From the NCBI GenBank assembly GCA_025356715.1, contig JANXRU010000030.1, positions 1-14,169 of the forward strand: DNA of 14,169 nt, given 5' to 3'. Under the pieces are notes generated by a model, which was given only the letters and a program-made list of their open reading frames with translations, searched no databases and was not told where the DNA came from. The stretch comes from Bacteroidota bacterium. Its GTDB lineage: Bacteria > Bacteroidota > Bacteroidia > B-17B0 > B-17BO. Position 1 is the stretch's first letter. Every line of letters starts with the position of its first letter. A program made the position numbers and the translations under genes. This document shows, piece after piece, positions 6,863 through 13,251 of this stretch.

Positions 6863-7711
6863 ATGATAGCTTATAACCCTATAATTACATCTATTGAGTA
6901 TAACGGCTATCAACTAAGTGTTTTGCGGTTAGATGAAATTCATCCTGAAATTTCTGGTAATAAATGGTTTAAATTAAAATATAATTTAGAGCAAGCGCAA
7001 TTAGAAAATAAGAACACGATTCTAACCTTTGGCGGCGCCTATTCCAATCACATAGCGGCAACAGCAGCAGTTTGTAAATTAGGAAGTTTTAAAAGTATAG
7101 GAATTATTAGAGGAGAAGAATCTTCTGTGGCAAATTCAACGTTATCTATAGCAAAAGAAAAAGGAATGCAGTTTGTGTTTTTAAGTAGAGAAGAATATAA
7201 ACAAAAAACAGAAATACTTTATTTACAAAACTTACAAGAGCAATTTCCTCATGCGTATATGATTCCTGAAGGAGGAGATAATGCATTAGGACAAAAGGGC
7301 TGTGAAGAAATTTTATCAAATTCAACAATAACTTACGATTTTATTTTTTGTGCACACGGCACAGGCACTACTTTTAAAGGCATTGCAAAATCACTATTGC
7401 CTTATCAAGCATTAATGGCTATTAATGTATTAAAGTATAAGGCAACGTGTGATTTATTAAATGCGACCATCAATAACGAGTATCATTTTGGGGGATATGC
7501 CAAACATACTAGTGAATTATTGGAATTTAAAACATGGTTCGAAACAACGTATCATATTCCGCTGGATTATGTGTATACTGCTAAATTATTTTTCGCAGTA
7601 TTTGATTTAATGAATCAACAACAATTGCCAAAAGATAAAAAAATTCTTATTATTCATTCCGGTGGATTACAAGGAAATATAGGATACGAGGAACGTTATC
7701 ACATTCGGTAA
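6863..7711 (+). CDS. PLP-dependent enzyme of the ACC deaminase/D-cysteine desulfhydrase family
   Basis: A 282-residue fold-type II PLP enzyme. Visible motifs: SGNKWFKLKYNL, where K34 aligns with the Schiff-base lysine of the family's GGNKxRKLEY motif; FGGAYSNH (56-63), where S61 and N62 hold the substrate carboxylate; PEGGDNALGQKGCEE (substrate/phosphate side); a Gly/Thr-rich phosphate loop HGTGTTFKG; and a C-terminal IHSGGLQGN. The family cleaves 1-aminocyclopropane-1-carboxylate to 2-oxobutyrate and ammonia, or D-cysteine to pyruvate, sulfide and ammonia. Bacteroidota members have not, to my knowledge, been shown to be true ACC deaminases, so desulfhydrase-type activity is equally possible. 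It is about 40-50 residues shorter than typical ACC deaminases. It ends in a 13-base convergent overlap with the downstream gene. Confidence 0.9.
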   Translation: MIAYNPIITSIEYNGYQLSVLRLDEIHPEISGNKWFKLKYNLEQAQLENKNTILTFGGAYSNHIAATAAVCKLGSFKSIGIIRGEESSVANSTLSIAKEKGMQFVFLSREEYKQKTEILYLQNLQEQFPHAYMIPEGGDNALGQKGCEEILSNSTITYDFIFCAHGTGTTFKGIAKSLLPYQALMAINVLKYKATCDLLNATINNEYHFGGYAKHTSELLEFKTWFETTYHIPLDYVYTAKLFFAVFDLMNQQQLPKDKKILIIHSGGLQGNIGYEERYHIR

Positions 7712-8541
7712 ATCCAAGTTTTGTATTTAATCCCTTTAACAACATCTCTTTTATCTAACCATTTTAATTTAGATTTTCTTACTTTAGTTTTTAATACAGA
7801 TATATCAATGTCTGACGGAAAGCAATTGAGTTGTGTCCAAAAATTAACAAATCTCGAATCGGTTAAACTGGTGTTAATTAATTGCTGAACAGCATTTGTA
7901 AATAAATGAATATGGTTGGTTATGATAAAGGCTAATAACCTCGTGTCTGGCTCTGAGCAGTTAAATTGACTAACTAGGGTGTCTGCAAGTACTTGCGTTG
8001 GTTTTAAGGAATCTTTAGTTATGCTTTTGCATCTATCTTCTTTGTATCTATATATGGAATCTAGGCATCGTTCTGCTTTTTTTACTAAAATAGTTCCTGC
8101 AATTTTAAACTGCTCATGACAAGTAAATTTTATGCTTGAGTCGCTAAATTTTAAACCAGAATAATTATAATTATTACCAATTTTGCTTCCAGTACTTTCC
8201 CATATTTTCTGCATTTCCCTATTTGCATAAGCCTCATTTCTAATAAAATTTATACCATGAGAATTACATTTATGATAGGGTACATATGTTTTGTTAATTG
8301 TATGATACCTTAATTGATTGTATATTTCTGAGGAAAGAGTGTCAATTCCGTTACAAACGTAGTGATGCTTGAAATGCGAATAGTGTTCAATAATTGTTTT
8401 ATCGTTTTCAACGAGCACTATCTCAATTTTACGATCAAGCCTTCTCCCCTTATCACGCCATAGTAGCACAGTGTCTCTATTTTGTGAAAAGCAGTGGTGT
8501 AGATGAAATATAAAGAATAATATAATGAGTTGTTTAGTCAT
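7699..8541 (-). CDS. Hypothetical secreted protein, cysteine-containing
   Basis: A 280-residue protein with an N-terminal signal peptide (MTKQLIILFFIFHLHHCFSQ), probably cleaved after FSQ. C17 lies in the signal, but the preceding residues are a poor lipobox. I recognise no domain. The mature part has seven cysteines spread along it (in YVCNG, HKCNS, FTCHE, ERCLD, DRCKS, FNCSE, LNCFP), which could form disulfides in the periplasm. The C-terminal third is basic (KTKVRKSKLKWLDKRD). It lies 9 bases downstream of the BtrH-like gene and is the last gene of a four-gene minus-strand array. Its stop codon overlaps the end of the converging PLP-enzyme gene by 13 bases. Confidence 0.7.
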   Translation of the reverse strand: MTKQLIILFFIFHLHHCFSQNRDTVLLWRDKGRRLDRKIEIVLVENDKTIIEHYSHFKHHYVCNGIDTLSSEIYNQLRYHTINKTYVPYHKCNSHGINFIRNEAYANREMQKIWESTGSKIGNNYNYSGLKFSDSSIKFTCHEQFKIAGTILVKKAERCLDSIYRYKEDRCKSITKDSLKPTQVLADTLVSQFNCSEPDTRLLAFIITNHIHLFTNAVQQLINTSLTDSRFVNFWTQLNCFPSDIDISVLKTKVRKSKLKWLDKRDVVKGIKYKTWIYRM

Positions 8542-8550
8542 GTTATGACA

Positions 8551-9564
8551 CTATACTATTTTTCTAAGCCTCTTAAATGCTTGTCGTTCTATTTCTGAAA
8601 TTTCATCCAACATATTAGCACTTTCTTCATAATCTTTTTGATCATTTAAGCGGCCTTTAAAAATACGACCCATATTTACAGCACTAGTACGCCACATATC
8701 TCCCGCTTTGGTAAACTCATCTGATATTTTTAAAAGCTCATCCTTAGCCACATAATTACTTGCTTGCTCTAAAAAGGCAGCATATAAAAAACGAAAACCG
8801 CCACCACCTGTTCCAATTTCTTCTTGCATGCGCACGATTTGCCCCAAGTATAGAGCAGCTTTACGGGGACCTAATTTTTCTCGCCACTGACGAATTTGTC
8901 TGGCGGTATATTTAATGCCGTCAACGCCACAAATAGAACCTGGAATATTTAGCATATCAAAAGCAGAACGCTTAATGGCTTTTGGAATTATTTTTTGCAA
9001 ATGTTCTTTTGTAACTGGCTTTATATTTTTAGGATAATATACTTGCCCTTTTGGTGCTAATGCGCCTTTAGCAAAACGAACCTTTAGCATTTCTGCTTCT
9101 GTTAATGTAGTTACGGTTTCCATAACCGGATCGCTTACTAAATAAATACCATTTTCTTTTCCATAAACAACAATATTATGAGCGTTAAAATGAAAACGAT
9201 ATTCTGTTGGAAAATATGGAAGATTGTAAACACCCACTTGGCAACCAACAGGATTGCCTTTACTTAATTCAGAATCAAGATATTCAATGGCTTCTTTTTC
9301 AGAACTAAATTTTTTGCGATTTACTTTTAATCCTAGTAATTTACTAGCTCTGCTAAATATCCAACCGGGCATGCTTCTGTACGAAATAGCTGGCCCGTTA
9401 TTAATCATTAAAAAAGGAATATGTATGTAAAAGATACCAGAACCAAGACCAAATACTAAAGGCTCTGTCATAAAGTCTAACCCATGATGTCTTAATAACC
9501 CAGTGGCAACGCCATTTTCGCAATGGGCTGTTTGTAAATGTTTATATGGTATAATAGTATTCAT
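8551..9564 (-). CDS. BtrH N-terminal domain/DUF4872 protein, putative cysteine acyltransferase
   Basis: A 337-residue protein with a BtrH_N domain (about 8-155) followed by a DUF4872-type helical domain (about 165-325). The N-terminal domain has a papain-like triad: C15 in AHCENGVATG, H129 in FNAHNIVV and D145 in VSDP. The second domain contains IPGSICGVDGIK and a glycine run GTGGGGFRFLY. In butirosin biosynthesis BtrH moves an amino-acyl group from an acyl carrier protein to an aminoglycoside; Bacteroidota members have no known substrate. No carrier protein is in the window. No signal peptide is visible, so it should act in the cytoplasm. It lies between the PAP2 gene (15 bases upstream) and the secreted hypothetical (9 bases downstream), and shares their strand. 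Confidence 0.85.
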   Translation of the reverse strand: MNTIIPYKHLQTAHCENGVATGLLRHHGLDFMTEPLVFGLGSGIFYIHIPFLMINNGPAISYRSMPGWIFSRASKLLGLKVNRKKFSSEKEAIEYLDSELSKGNPVGCQVGVYNLPYFPTEYRFHFNAHNIVVYGKENGIYLVSDPVMETVTTLTEAEMLKVRFAKGALAPKGQVYYPKNIKPVTKEHLQKIIPKAIKRSAFDMLNIPGSICGVDGIKYTARQIRQWREKLGPRKAALYLGQIVRMQEEIGTGGGGFRFLYAAFLEQASNYVAKDELLKISDEFTKAGDMWRTSAVNMGRIFKGRLNDQKDYEESANMLDEISEIERQAFKRLRKIV

Positions 9565-9579
9565 TAATTAAGTATAGAA

Positions 9580-10506
9580 TTAATTACTTCGAGTCTGTAA
9601 ATTTTTTTTGGAGGATAAAGGTAATAGCTTCTTGTACATAGACGCGCTAAAGACAATAAAAATAGGCGCACTTATAAAGGCACCAATGACATCAACTAAA
9701 TAATGCGCTTTTAAATAAACGGTGGCAAAACAAATGCCAATCACAAAAGGTAAGCTGATGTAAAAAATTAATCGTTGATGCTTGAAAGCTACATAGCTTA
9801 AAATAAGAGCAATGCCTACGTGGGAGCTTGGAAAAGCGCCAGTTGGCTCTTCTACGTTCAATAAAATGTAATGCATTATTTTTCCAAAAAAGTAGGGTGG
9901 TTCTATATCCGAATAGCCATAAAAAAATTGTGGGCCAGCAACTGGAATTAATGCAAATAGGATATAGTATAAATAAAAAGAGAAGATAACGATAAATATA
10001 CTTTCGTATGATTCAGTTTTGTTTTTAAAATAAATTGCTAAACACACAACCGTTGTGATGAGGTAATAAGAAAAGTAACAAATATTCATAAGCTCTGCAA
10101 ACCAATCCTGAGGCATGTTTTGAGAGAATACTATACTTGGTTGACAGCCCCATAAATAACACTCTAAATTAGTTACTTGTGCATCGAGGTTCGTATCAAT
10201 TAAAATATTTTTAAGATAACTTGTTTCCGTATAAAAGTAGCCTATAAAAACAAGGGGGTATAAATTTTTTAAAAACGAAATAATAGAATTTGGATATGTT
10301 GTATGCAAATAAGCTAAGCCACCAATAAGTGCTAAAATAGATACTCTTACAAATATATGAGACGACATGTCTTGAAGCTTAGAAGCTCCGATGAACATAT
10401 ATAAAGTAGAAATAAGAATGTAAAAAACAGTTGCAATATCTAAAGGAGATAAGGCTTTTAAAAGATTAAAATTGGTTTTATTTTTTACTTGTGTTGATAT
10501 TGTCAT
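9580..10506 (-). CDS. PAP2-superfamily membrane enzyme, Aur1/inositolphosphotransferase-like
   Basis: A 308-residue polytopic protein with about six helices. The catalytic signature of the PAP2_3/Aur1-like branch is present: a GP motif IPVAGPQFF (187-195), PSSH (226-229, replacing the usual PSGH) in EPTGAFPSSHVG, and ATVYLKAHYLVD with H268 and D272. The KxxxxxxRP motif of classical phosphatidate phosphatases is not seen, which fits this branch. Members either remove lipid phosphate or transfer a phospho-headgroup, for example to ceramide. I chose ATG 10506: it follows the previous stop by 10 bases with a TAAGG 8 bases ahead. The frame is open to an ATG at 10566, which would overlap the GNAT gene by 50 bases and add 20 basic residues. 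Its position after a ceramide-synthase-like GNAT gene supports a lipid role. Confidence 0.85.
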   Translation of the reverse strand: MTISTQVKNKTNFNLLKALSPLDIATVFYILISTLYMFIGASKLQDMSSHIFVRVSILALIGGLAYLHTTYPNSIISFLKNLYPLVFIGYFYTETSYLKNILIDTNLDAQVTNLECYLWGCQPSIVFSQNMPQDWFAELMNICYFSYYLITTVVCLAIYFKNKTESYESIFIVIFSFYLYYILFALIPVAGPQFFYGYSDIEPPYFFGKIMHYILLNVEEPTGAFPSSHVGIALILSYVAFKHQRLIFYISLPFVIGICFATVYLKAHYLVDVIGAFISAPIFIVFSASMYKKLLPLSSKKNLQTRSN

Positions 10507-10514
10507 TTTCAAAG

Positions 10515-10519
10515 CCTTA
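10515..10519 (-). promoter_or_regulatory. Shine-Dalgarno-like TAAGG deciding the PAP2 start
   Basis: TAAGG on the minus strand sits 8 bases before ATG 10506 and shares its TAA with the stop codon of the GNAT gene. Such sites are uncommon in this window, and it supports translation coupling and the shorter PAP2 start. Confidence 0.35.
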
Positions 10520-11641
10520 TTTAACGGCCATTTCGTATAAACGAGATGTTTTGTAAACTTCGGCATTAATGTTTTTTAGACCTTGATTCATCATTTCATT
10601 ATTTTCTAAAATCAAAGATGCTTCGGCGTATTGCATATTTTTTGCTTTACCGTTAGTAATGATTTTAGAATAAAAAATGGCTTCAATACCTAATTTTCGA
10701 TAGCCTTCAATTACGCCTAAAACAACTACACGCAAAGTGTTTATTTTTTTGCGCTGAAACAATAATTTGAAAATACCAAATGGCAATAAACGCCCACGTT
10801 TAATTTTTATTAAGAGTTGATTAATGTTAGGTAGTGCAAAGGCGAAGCCCACCATCTTTCCTTCGTGCTCAGCTACTAAGCATAAATCAGGATCAACAAT
10901 CATTTTCATCTCTTTACATAAGTGCATAAATTCGTTATGCGTCATAGGTACAAACCCTAAGTTTTTATCCCAAGCAGCATTGTATACTGCCGATGCACTT
11001 TCTGATTCTTTGTCGTAATGCTTCATTGAAATTGGGCGAATGGTAATGCCTTTTGTTTTTAAACGAGCTTCAAAAGCATCCGATAATTTAACTGCTTTTT
11101 CAGATACGCTAGAGGCCTTAATCATATAAGCATACAAATCTACTTTTTTTACAAAACCATATTGTTTGCATAATCCATCATAGTATGTTTTATTATACGT
11201 TGTGCTAAGCATGGCGGGGGTGTCAAACCCATCTACTAACATACCAAAGGGTTCATTCGTTGAAAAATTAGTTGGACCAACAATGCTGGTTAATTTTTCT
11301 TTTTTCATCCATTCCATAGCCGCATCAAATAATTTTTTAGCTACTTCAAAATCTTCAATACACTCAAAAAAACCAAAAAAACCTTCTTGCTTTCCAGTAG
11401 CAGCAATATGATTATTGTTTCTAATAGCGGCAATACGGCCAACTATTTTTTGATCTTTATAGGCTAAAAATAAATCCAATTTGGAGTGTTCAAAAAATGG
11501 ATGCTTTTTAGGATTTAATAAATCTTTTTGTGCTAAAAAAAGCTCTGGAACATAGATAGGGTCATTTTTATATAAATCGTGAGGAAAATCAATGAATTCC
11601 TTTATTTTATTAGGAAAAATAATTTTTTCAATCGTTATCAT
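10517..11641 (-). CDS. GNAT-fold N-acyltransferase, BcerS/YghO-like family
   Basis: A 374-residue soluble protein. The N-terminal part matches the family's opening: FIDFPHDLYKNDPIYVPEL (17-34), then FFEHSKLDLFLAYKDQKIVGRIAAI (49-73) and GPTNFSTNEPFGMLVDGFD (122-140). The C-terminal half holds a GNAT domain (about 200-370), with VAEHEGKMVGFAFAL as central strands and VVLGVIEGYRKLGIEA as a degenerate acyl-CoA-binding loop (R315, G318). Relatives include the bacterial ceramide synthase BcerS, which N-acylates 3-oxosphinganine, and E. coli YghO of unknown role. Whether this one acylates a sphingoid base, another amine or something else cannot be read from the sequence; the serine palmitoyltransferase partner is not in the window. 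It is the first gene of a four-gene array and has a good promoter candidate about 25 bases upstream. It is followed after 10 bases by an Aur1-like PAP2 enzyme. Confidence 0.8.
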   Translation of the reverse strand: MITIEKIIFPNKIKEFIDFPHDLYKNDPIYVPELFLAQKDLLNPKKHPFFEHSKLDLFLAYKDQKIVGRIAAIRNNNHIAATGKQEGFFGFFECIEDFEVAKKLFDAAMEWMKKEKLTSIVGPTNFSTNEPFGMLVDGFDTPAMLSTTYNKTYYDGLCKQYGFVKKVDLYAYMIKASSVSEKAVKLSDAFEARLKTKGITIRPISMKHYDKESESASAVYNAAWDKNLGFVPMTHNEFMHLCKEMKMIVDPDLCLVAEHEGKMVGFAFALPNINQLLIKIKRGRLLPFGIFKLLFQRKKINTLRVVVLGVIEGYRKLGIEAIFYSKIITNGKAKNMQYAEASLILENNEMMNQGLKNINAEVYKTSRLYEMAVK

Positions 11642-11666
11642 GTGGTTGTTTTAATTGATGTTTACG

Positions 11667-11697
11667 CAAAAATATGCATTCTTTTTGCTTATACCAA
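11667..11697 (-). promoter_or_regulatory. Candidate Bacteroidota-type promoter for the GNAT-PAP2-BtrH array
   Basis: Read on the minus strand: TTGG (11697-11694), 19 bases, then TATTTTTG (11674-11667). This fits the Bacteroidota sigma pattern TTG-N(about 19)-TAnnTTTG at every fixed base. Transcription would begin near 11660, leaving a leader of about 20 bases before ATG 11641. It is the only place found in the window where both boxes occur with the right spacing. Confidence 0.6.
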
Positions 11698-11733
11698 TTA
11701 GAAAACCAATAATATATCTTTAAACACTTATTG

Positions 11734-12264
11734 TTATTGACTTTGAATATTCGTTATGTTCGTCCTATTGTCAATAACTTCAAAGGTAATGTCATCAAAC
11801 CATATTTGTCCAGTGCCATCTAACAAAGCTCCGTACACAAAATTGGTTGCGTTGCTTGGAACATCTAACACAATTTCGTATTTAGTCCAGTTAGTTGTAC
11901 CTTTAATACCTCTATTATACATATTATCAAATGCGAGTGAATTTGGAGAATCTTTTCCGTCTATACGGAGCCATAAACCAGCCCAATTGACAACATCTTT
12001 GGATTTTACATAAGCCCACATTTTTACTCTTTTACCTAAAAACAATTTAGGGTCAAGCTTGTTAGCTAGTGAGCCAAATCCTTCGATTGATGTTTCAATA
12101 GATTTTATAGTAGCCGAGTTCTTGCCTATTTTCGCTGTAGTTACATCTAAACCCATAACATAGCTTTGTGGCTTACTGCCGCATTTTACCCAATCATCAA
12201 TTTTATCAAATGAAAGGGAAATAAATCCAACACAAATAAGTGTGATTAAAATAGATTGCCTCAT
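11734..12264 (-). CDS. Exported single-domain jelly-roll-like protein, function unknown
   Basis: A 176-residue protein with a short signal peptide (MRQSILITLICVGFISLSF) and one beta-sandwich-like domain (about 24-165). Recognisable pieces are W25 with CGSKPQSYVMGLD, GFGSLANKL, FLGKRVKMWAYVKS, WAGLWLRIDG, LAFDNMYNRGIKGTTNW, YEIVLDVP and GQIWFDDITFEV. I know this domain mainly as a stand-alone unit or fused to bacterial transcription regulators, where it may sense a ligand; here it is exported instead. A carbohydrate-binding role is only a guess from the fold type. I chose ATG 12264 because it opens directly with the signal peptide; the frame extends to 12330 but would add 22 residues ahead of it. 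It is divergent from the c-di-AMP synthase gene, 86 bases away, and lies 92 bases upstream of the GNAT gene on the same strand. Confidence 0.75.
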   Translation of the reverse strand: MRQSILITLICVGFISLSFDKIDDWVKCGSKPQSYVMGLDVTTAKIGKNSATIKSIETSIEGFGSLANKLDPKLFLGKRVKMWAYVKSKDVVNWAGLWLRIDGKDSPNSLAFDNMYNRGIKGTTNWTKYEIVLDVPSNATNFVYGALLDGTGQIWFDDITFEVIDNRTNITNIQSQ

Positions 12265-12350
12265 ATTATTTTTTAAATATAATGTTAGAATAGTTTTTAG
12301 ATACAATTTAATTACAAGATTTATTAACATAAACCCTTATCTTTATAGGC

Positions 12351-13154
12351 TTGTTTACATCCCTATATATTTCGTTTATTAGTTTCGGTATTGCCGACGT
12401 AGTGGATATTTTATTAGTAGCCATTATGCTTTACCAATTGTATAAAATGGTAAAAGGAACAGCTGCTGTAAATGTATTTATTGGTTTGGCTTTAATATAT
12501 ATCGTATGGATAGTTGTTAGGGCATTTGAATTGAAATTATTGGGCTCTATTTTAGGTAAATTTATTAATGTGGGTGTTATCGCTATTATGGTGGTATTTC
12601 AGCAAGAAATTCGTAAATTCTTATTATATATAGGTTCAAACGAATTTTTAAAAAACAAGAATTGGAAAACAATTTTTAATTTTTCGGCACAAGAAAGCAC
12701 GGCTTCTAAATTTATGTTAGATGCTGATGCTATTATTAATGCTTGTTTTTCGATGAGCGACACCAAAACAGGGGCTTTAATTATTATTTCTAAAAAATCG
12801 GATTTGAAATTTTATGTAAACACCGGAGAGCCTATAGACTCAGCATTAACAGACCGAATGCTTGAAAATATTTTTTATAAAAATAGTCCCATGCATGATG
12901 GCGCTGTTATTATTAAGGATAATCGAATTATGGCTGCGCGATGTGTGTTACCTGTTACGGAGAAAGAAAATTTTCCTTCAAATTTTGGAATGAGGCATAG
13001 GGCTGCCGTTGGAATAACAGAAACGACAGATGCTATTGCTATAACCGTATCTGAACAAACGGGTTCAGTGTCATTAACAGTAAATGGCGACATAAATTCA
13101 AATCTCACGAAAGATAAATTACGATACTTAATAGAAAAAAACCTTAAAAATTAA
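12351..13154 (+). CDS. cdaA: Diadenylate cyclase (c-di-AMP synthase), CdaA type
   Basis: A 267-residue membrane enzyme that joins two ATP into cyclic di-AMP. Three N-terminal helices (about 8-30, 40-57, 68-84) precede a DAC domain (about 85-255). The active-site motifs are complete: D183-G184-A185 in PMHDGAVII and R215-H216-R217 in GMRHRAAVG; TGALIIIS (140-147) and the following SEQTG (234-238) are also as expected. Length and order match CdaA (DacA). The only start that keeps the first helix is TTG 12351: an in-frame TAA lies at 12330, and the first ATG is codon 27, inside the first helix. The window shows no CdaR-like or phosphodiesterase partner. The next gene on the strand is an ABC-F ATPase after 97 bases. 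Confidence 0.95.
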   Translation: MFTSLYISFISFGIADVVDILLVAIMLYQLYKMVKGTAAVNVFIGLALIYIVWIVVRAFELKLLGSILGKFINVGVIAIMVVFQQEIRKFLLYIGSNEFLKNKNWKTIFNFSAQESTASKFMLDADAIINACFSMSDTKTGALIIISKKSDLKFYVNTGEPIDSALTDRMLENIFYKNSPMHDGAVIIKDNRIMAARCVLPVTEKENFPSNFGMRHRAAVGITETTDAIAITVSEQTGSVSLTVNGDINSNLTKDKLRYLIEKNLKN

Positions 13155-13162
13155 TTATAAAT

Positions 13163-13250
13163 GATGGGTTATAAGTTTTATTCGGAACTTAAAATTTCTT
13201 AAAAAATGACTCTATACTCATCATTCAAAACTCAACACTTATAACTAAAA
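13163..13250. repeat. Intergenic 7-base-period repeat with inverted arms
   Basis: Six consecutive heptamers run from 13209 to 13250: ACTCTAT, ACTCATC, ATTCAAA, ACTCAAC, ACTTATA, ACTAAAA, with rough consensus ACTCAWA. Just upstream, 13163-13183 holds three heptamers of the complementary form: GATGGGT, TATAAGT, TTTATTC. The pair GTTATAAGT (13168-13176) and ACTTATAAC (13237-13245) is a perfect 9-bp inverted repeat across a 60-base spacer. The block fills nearly all the space between the cdaA stop and the ABC-F start, ending one base before the ATG. It is too AT-rich for a typical terminator. Confidence 0.6.
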
Positions 13251-13251
13251 A

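Noticed and set aside
10507..10566. Longer PAP2 start at ATG 10566
   Set aside because: It would overlap the GNAT coding region by 50 bases, and ATG 10506 has a TAAGG at good spacing.
12338..12345. TATCTTTA as a cdaA promoter -7 element
   Set aside because: It misses the final G, has no TTG about 19 bases upstream and would leave no leader.
13155..13251. Miniature transposable element (MITE)
   Set aside because: No terminal repeats at the block edges and no target duplication; the 7-base period fits a simple degenerate repeat better.
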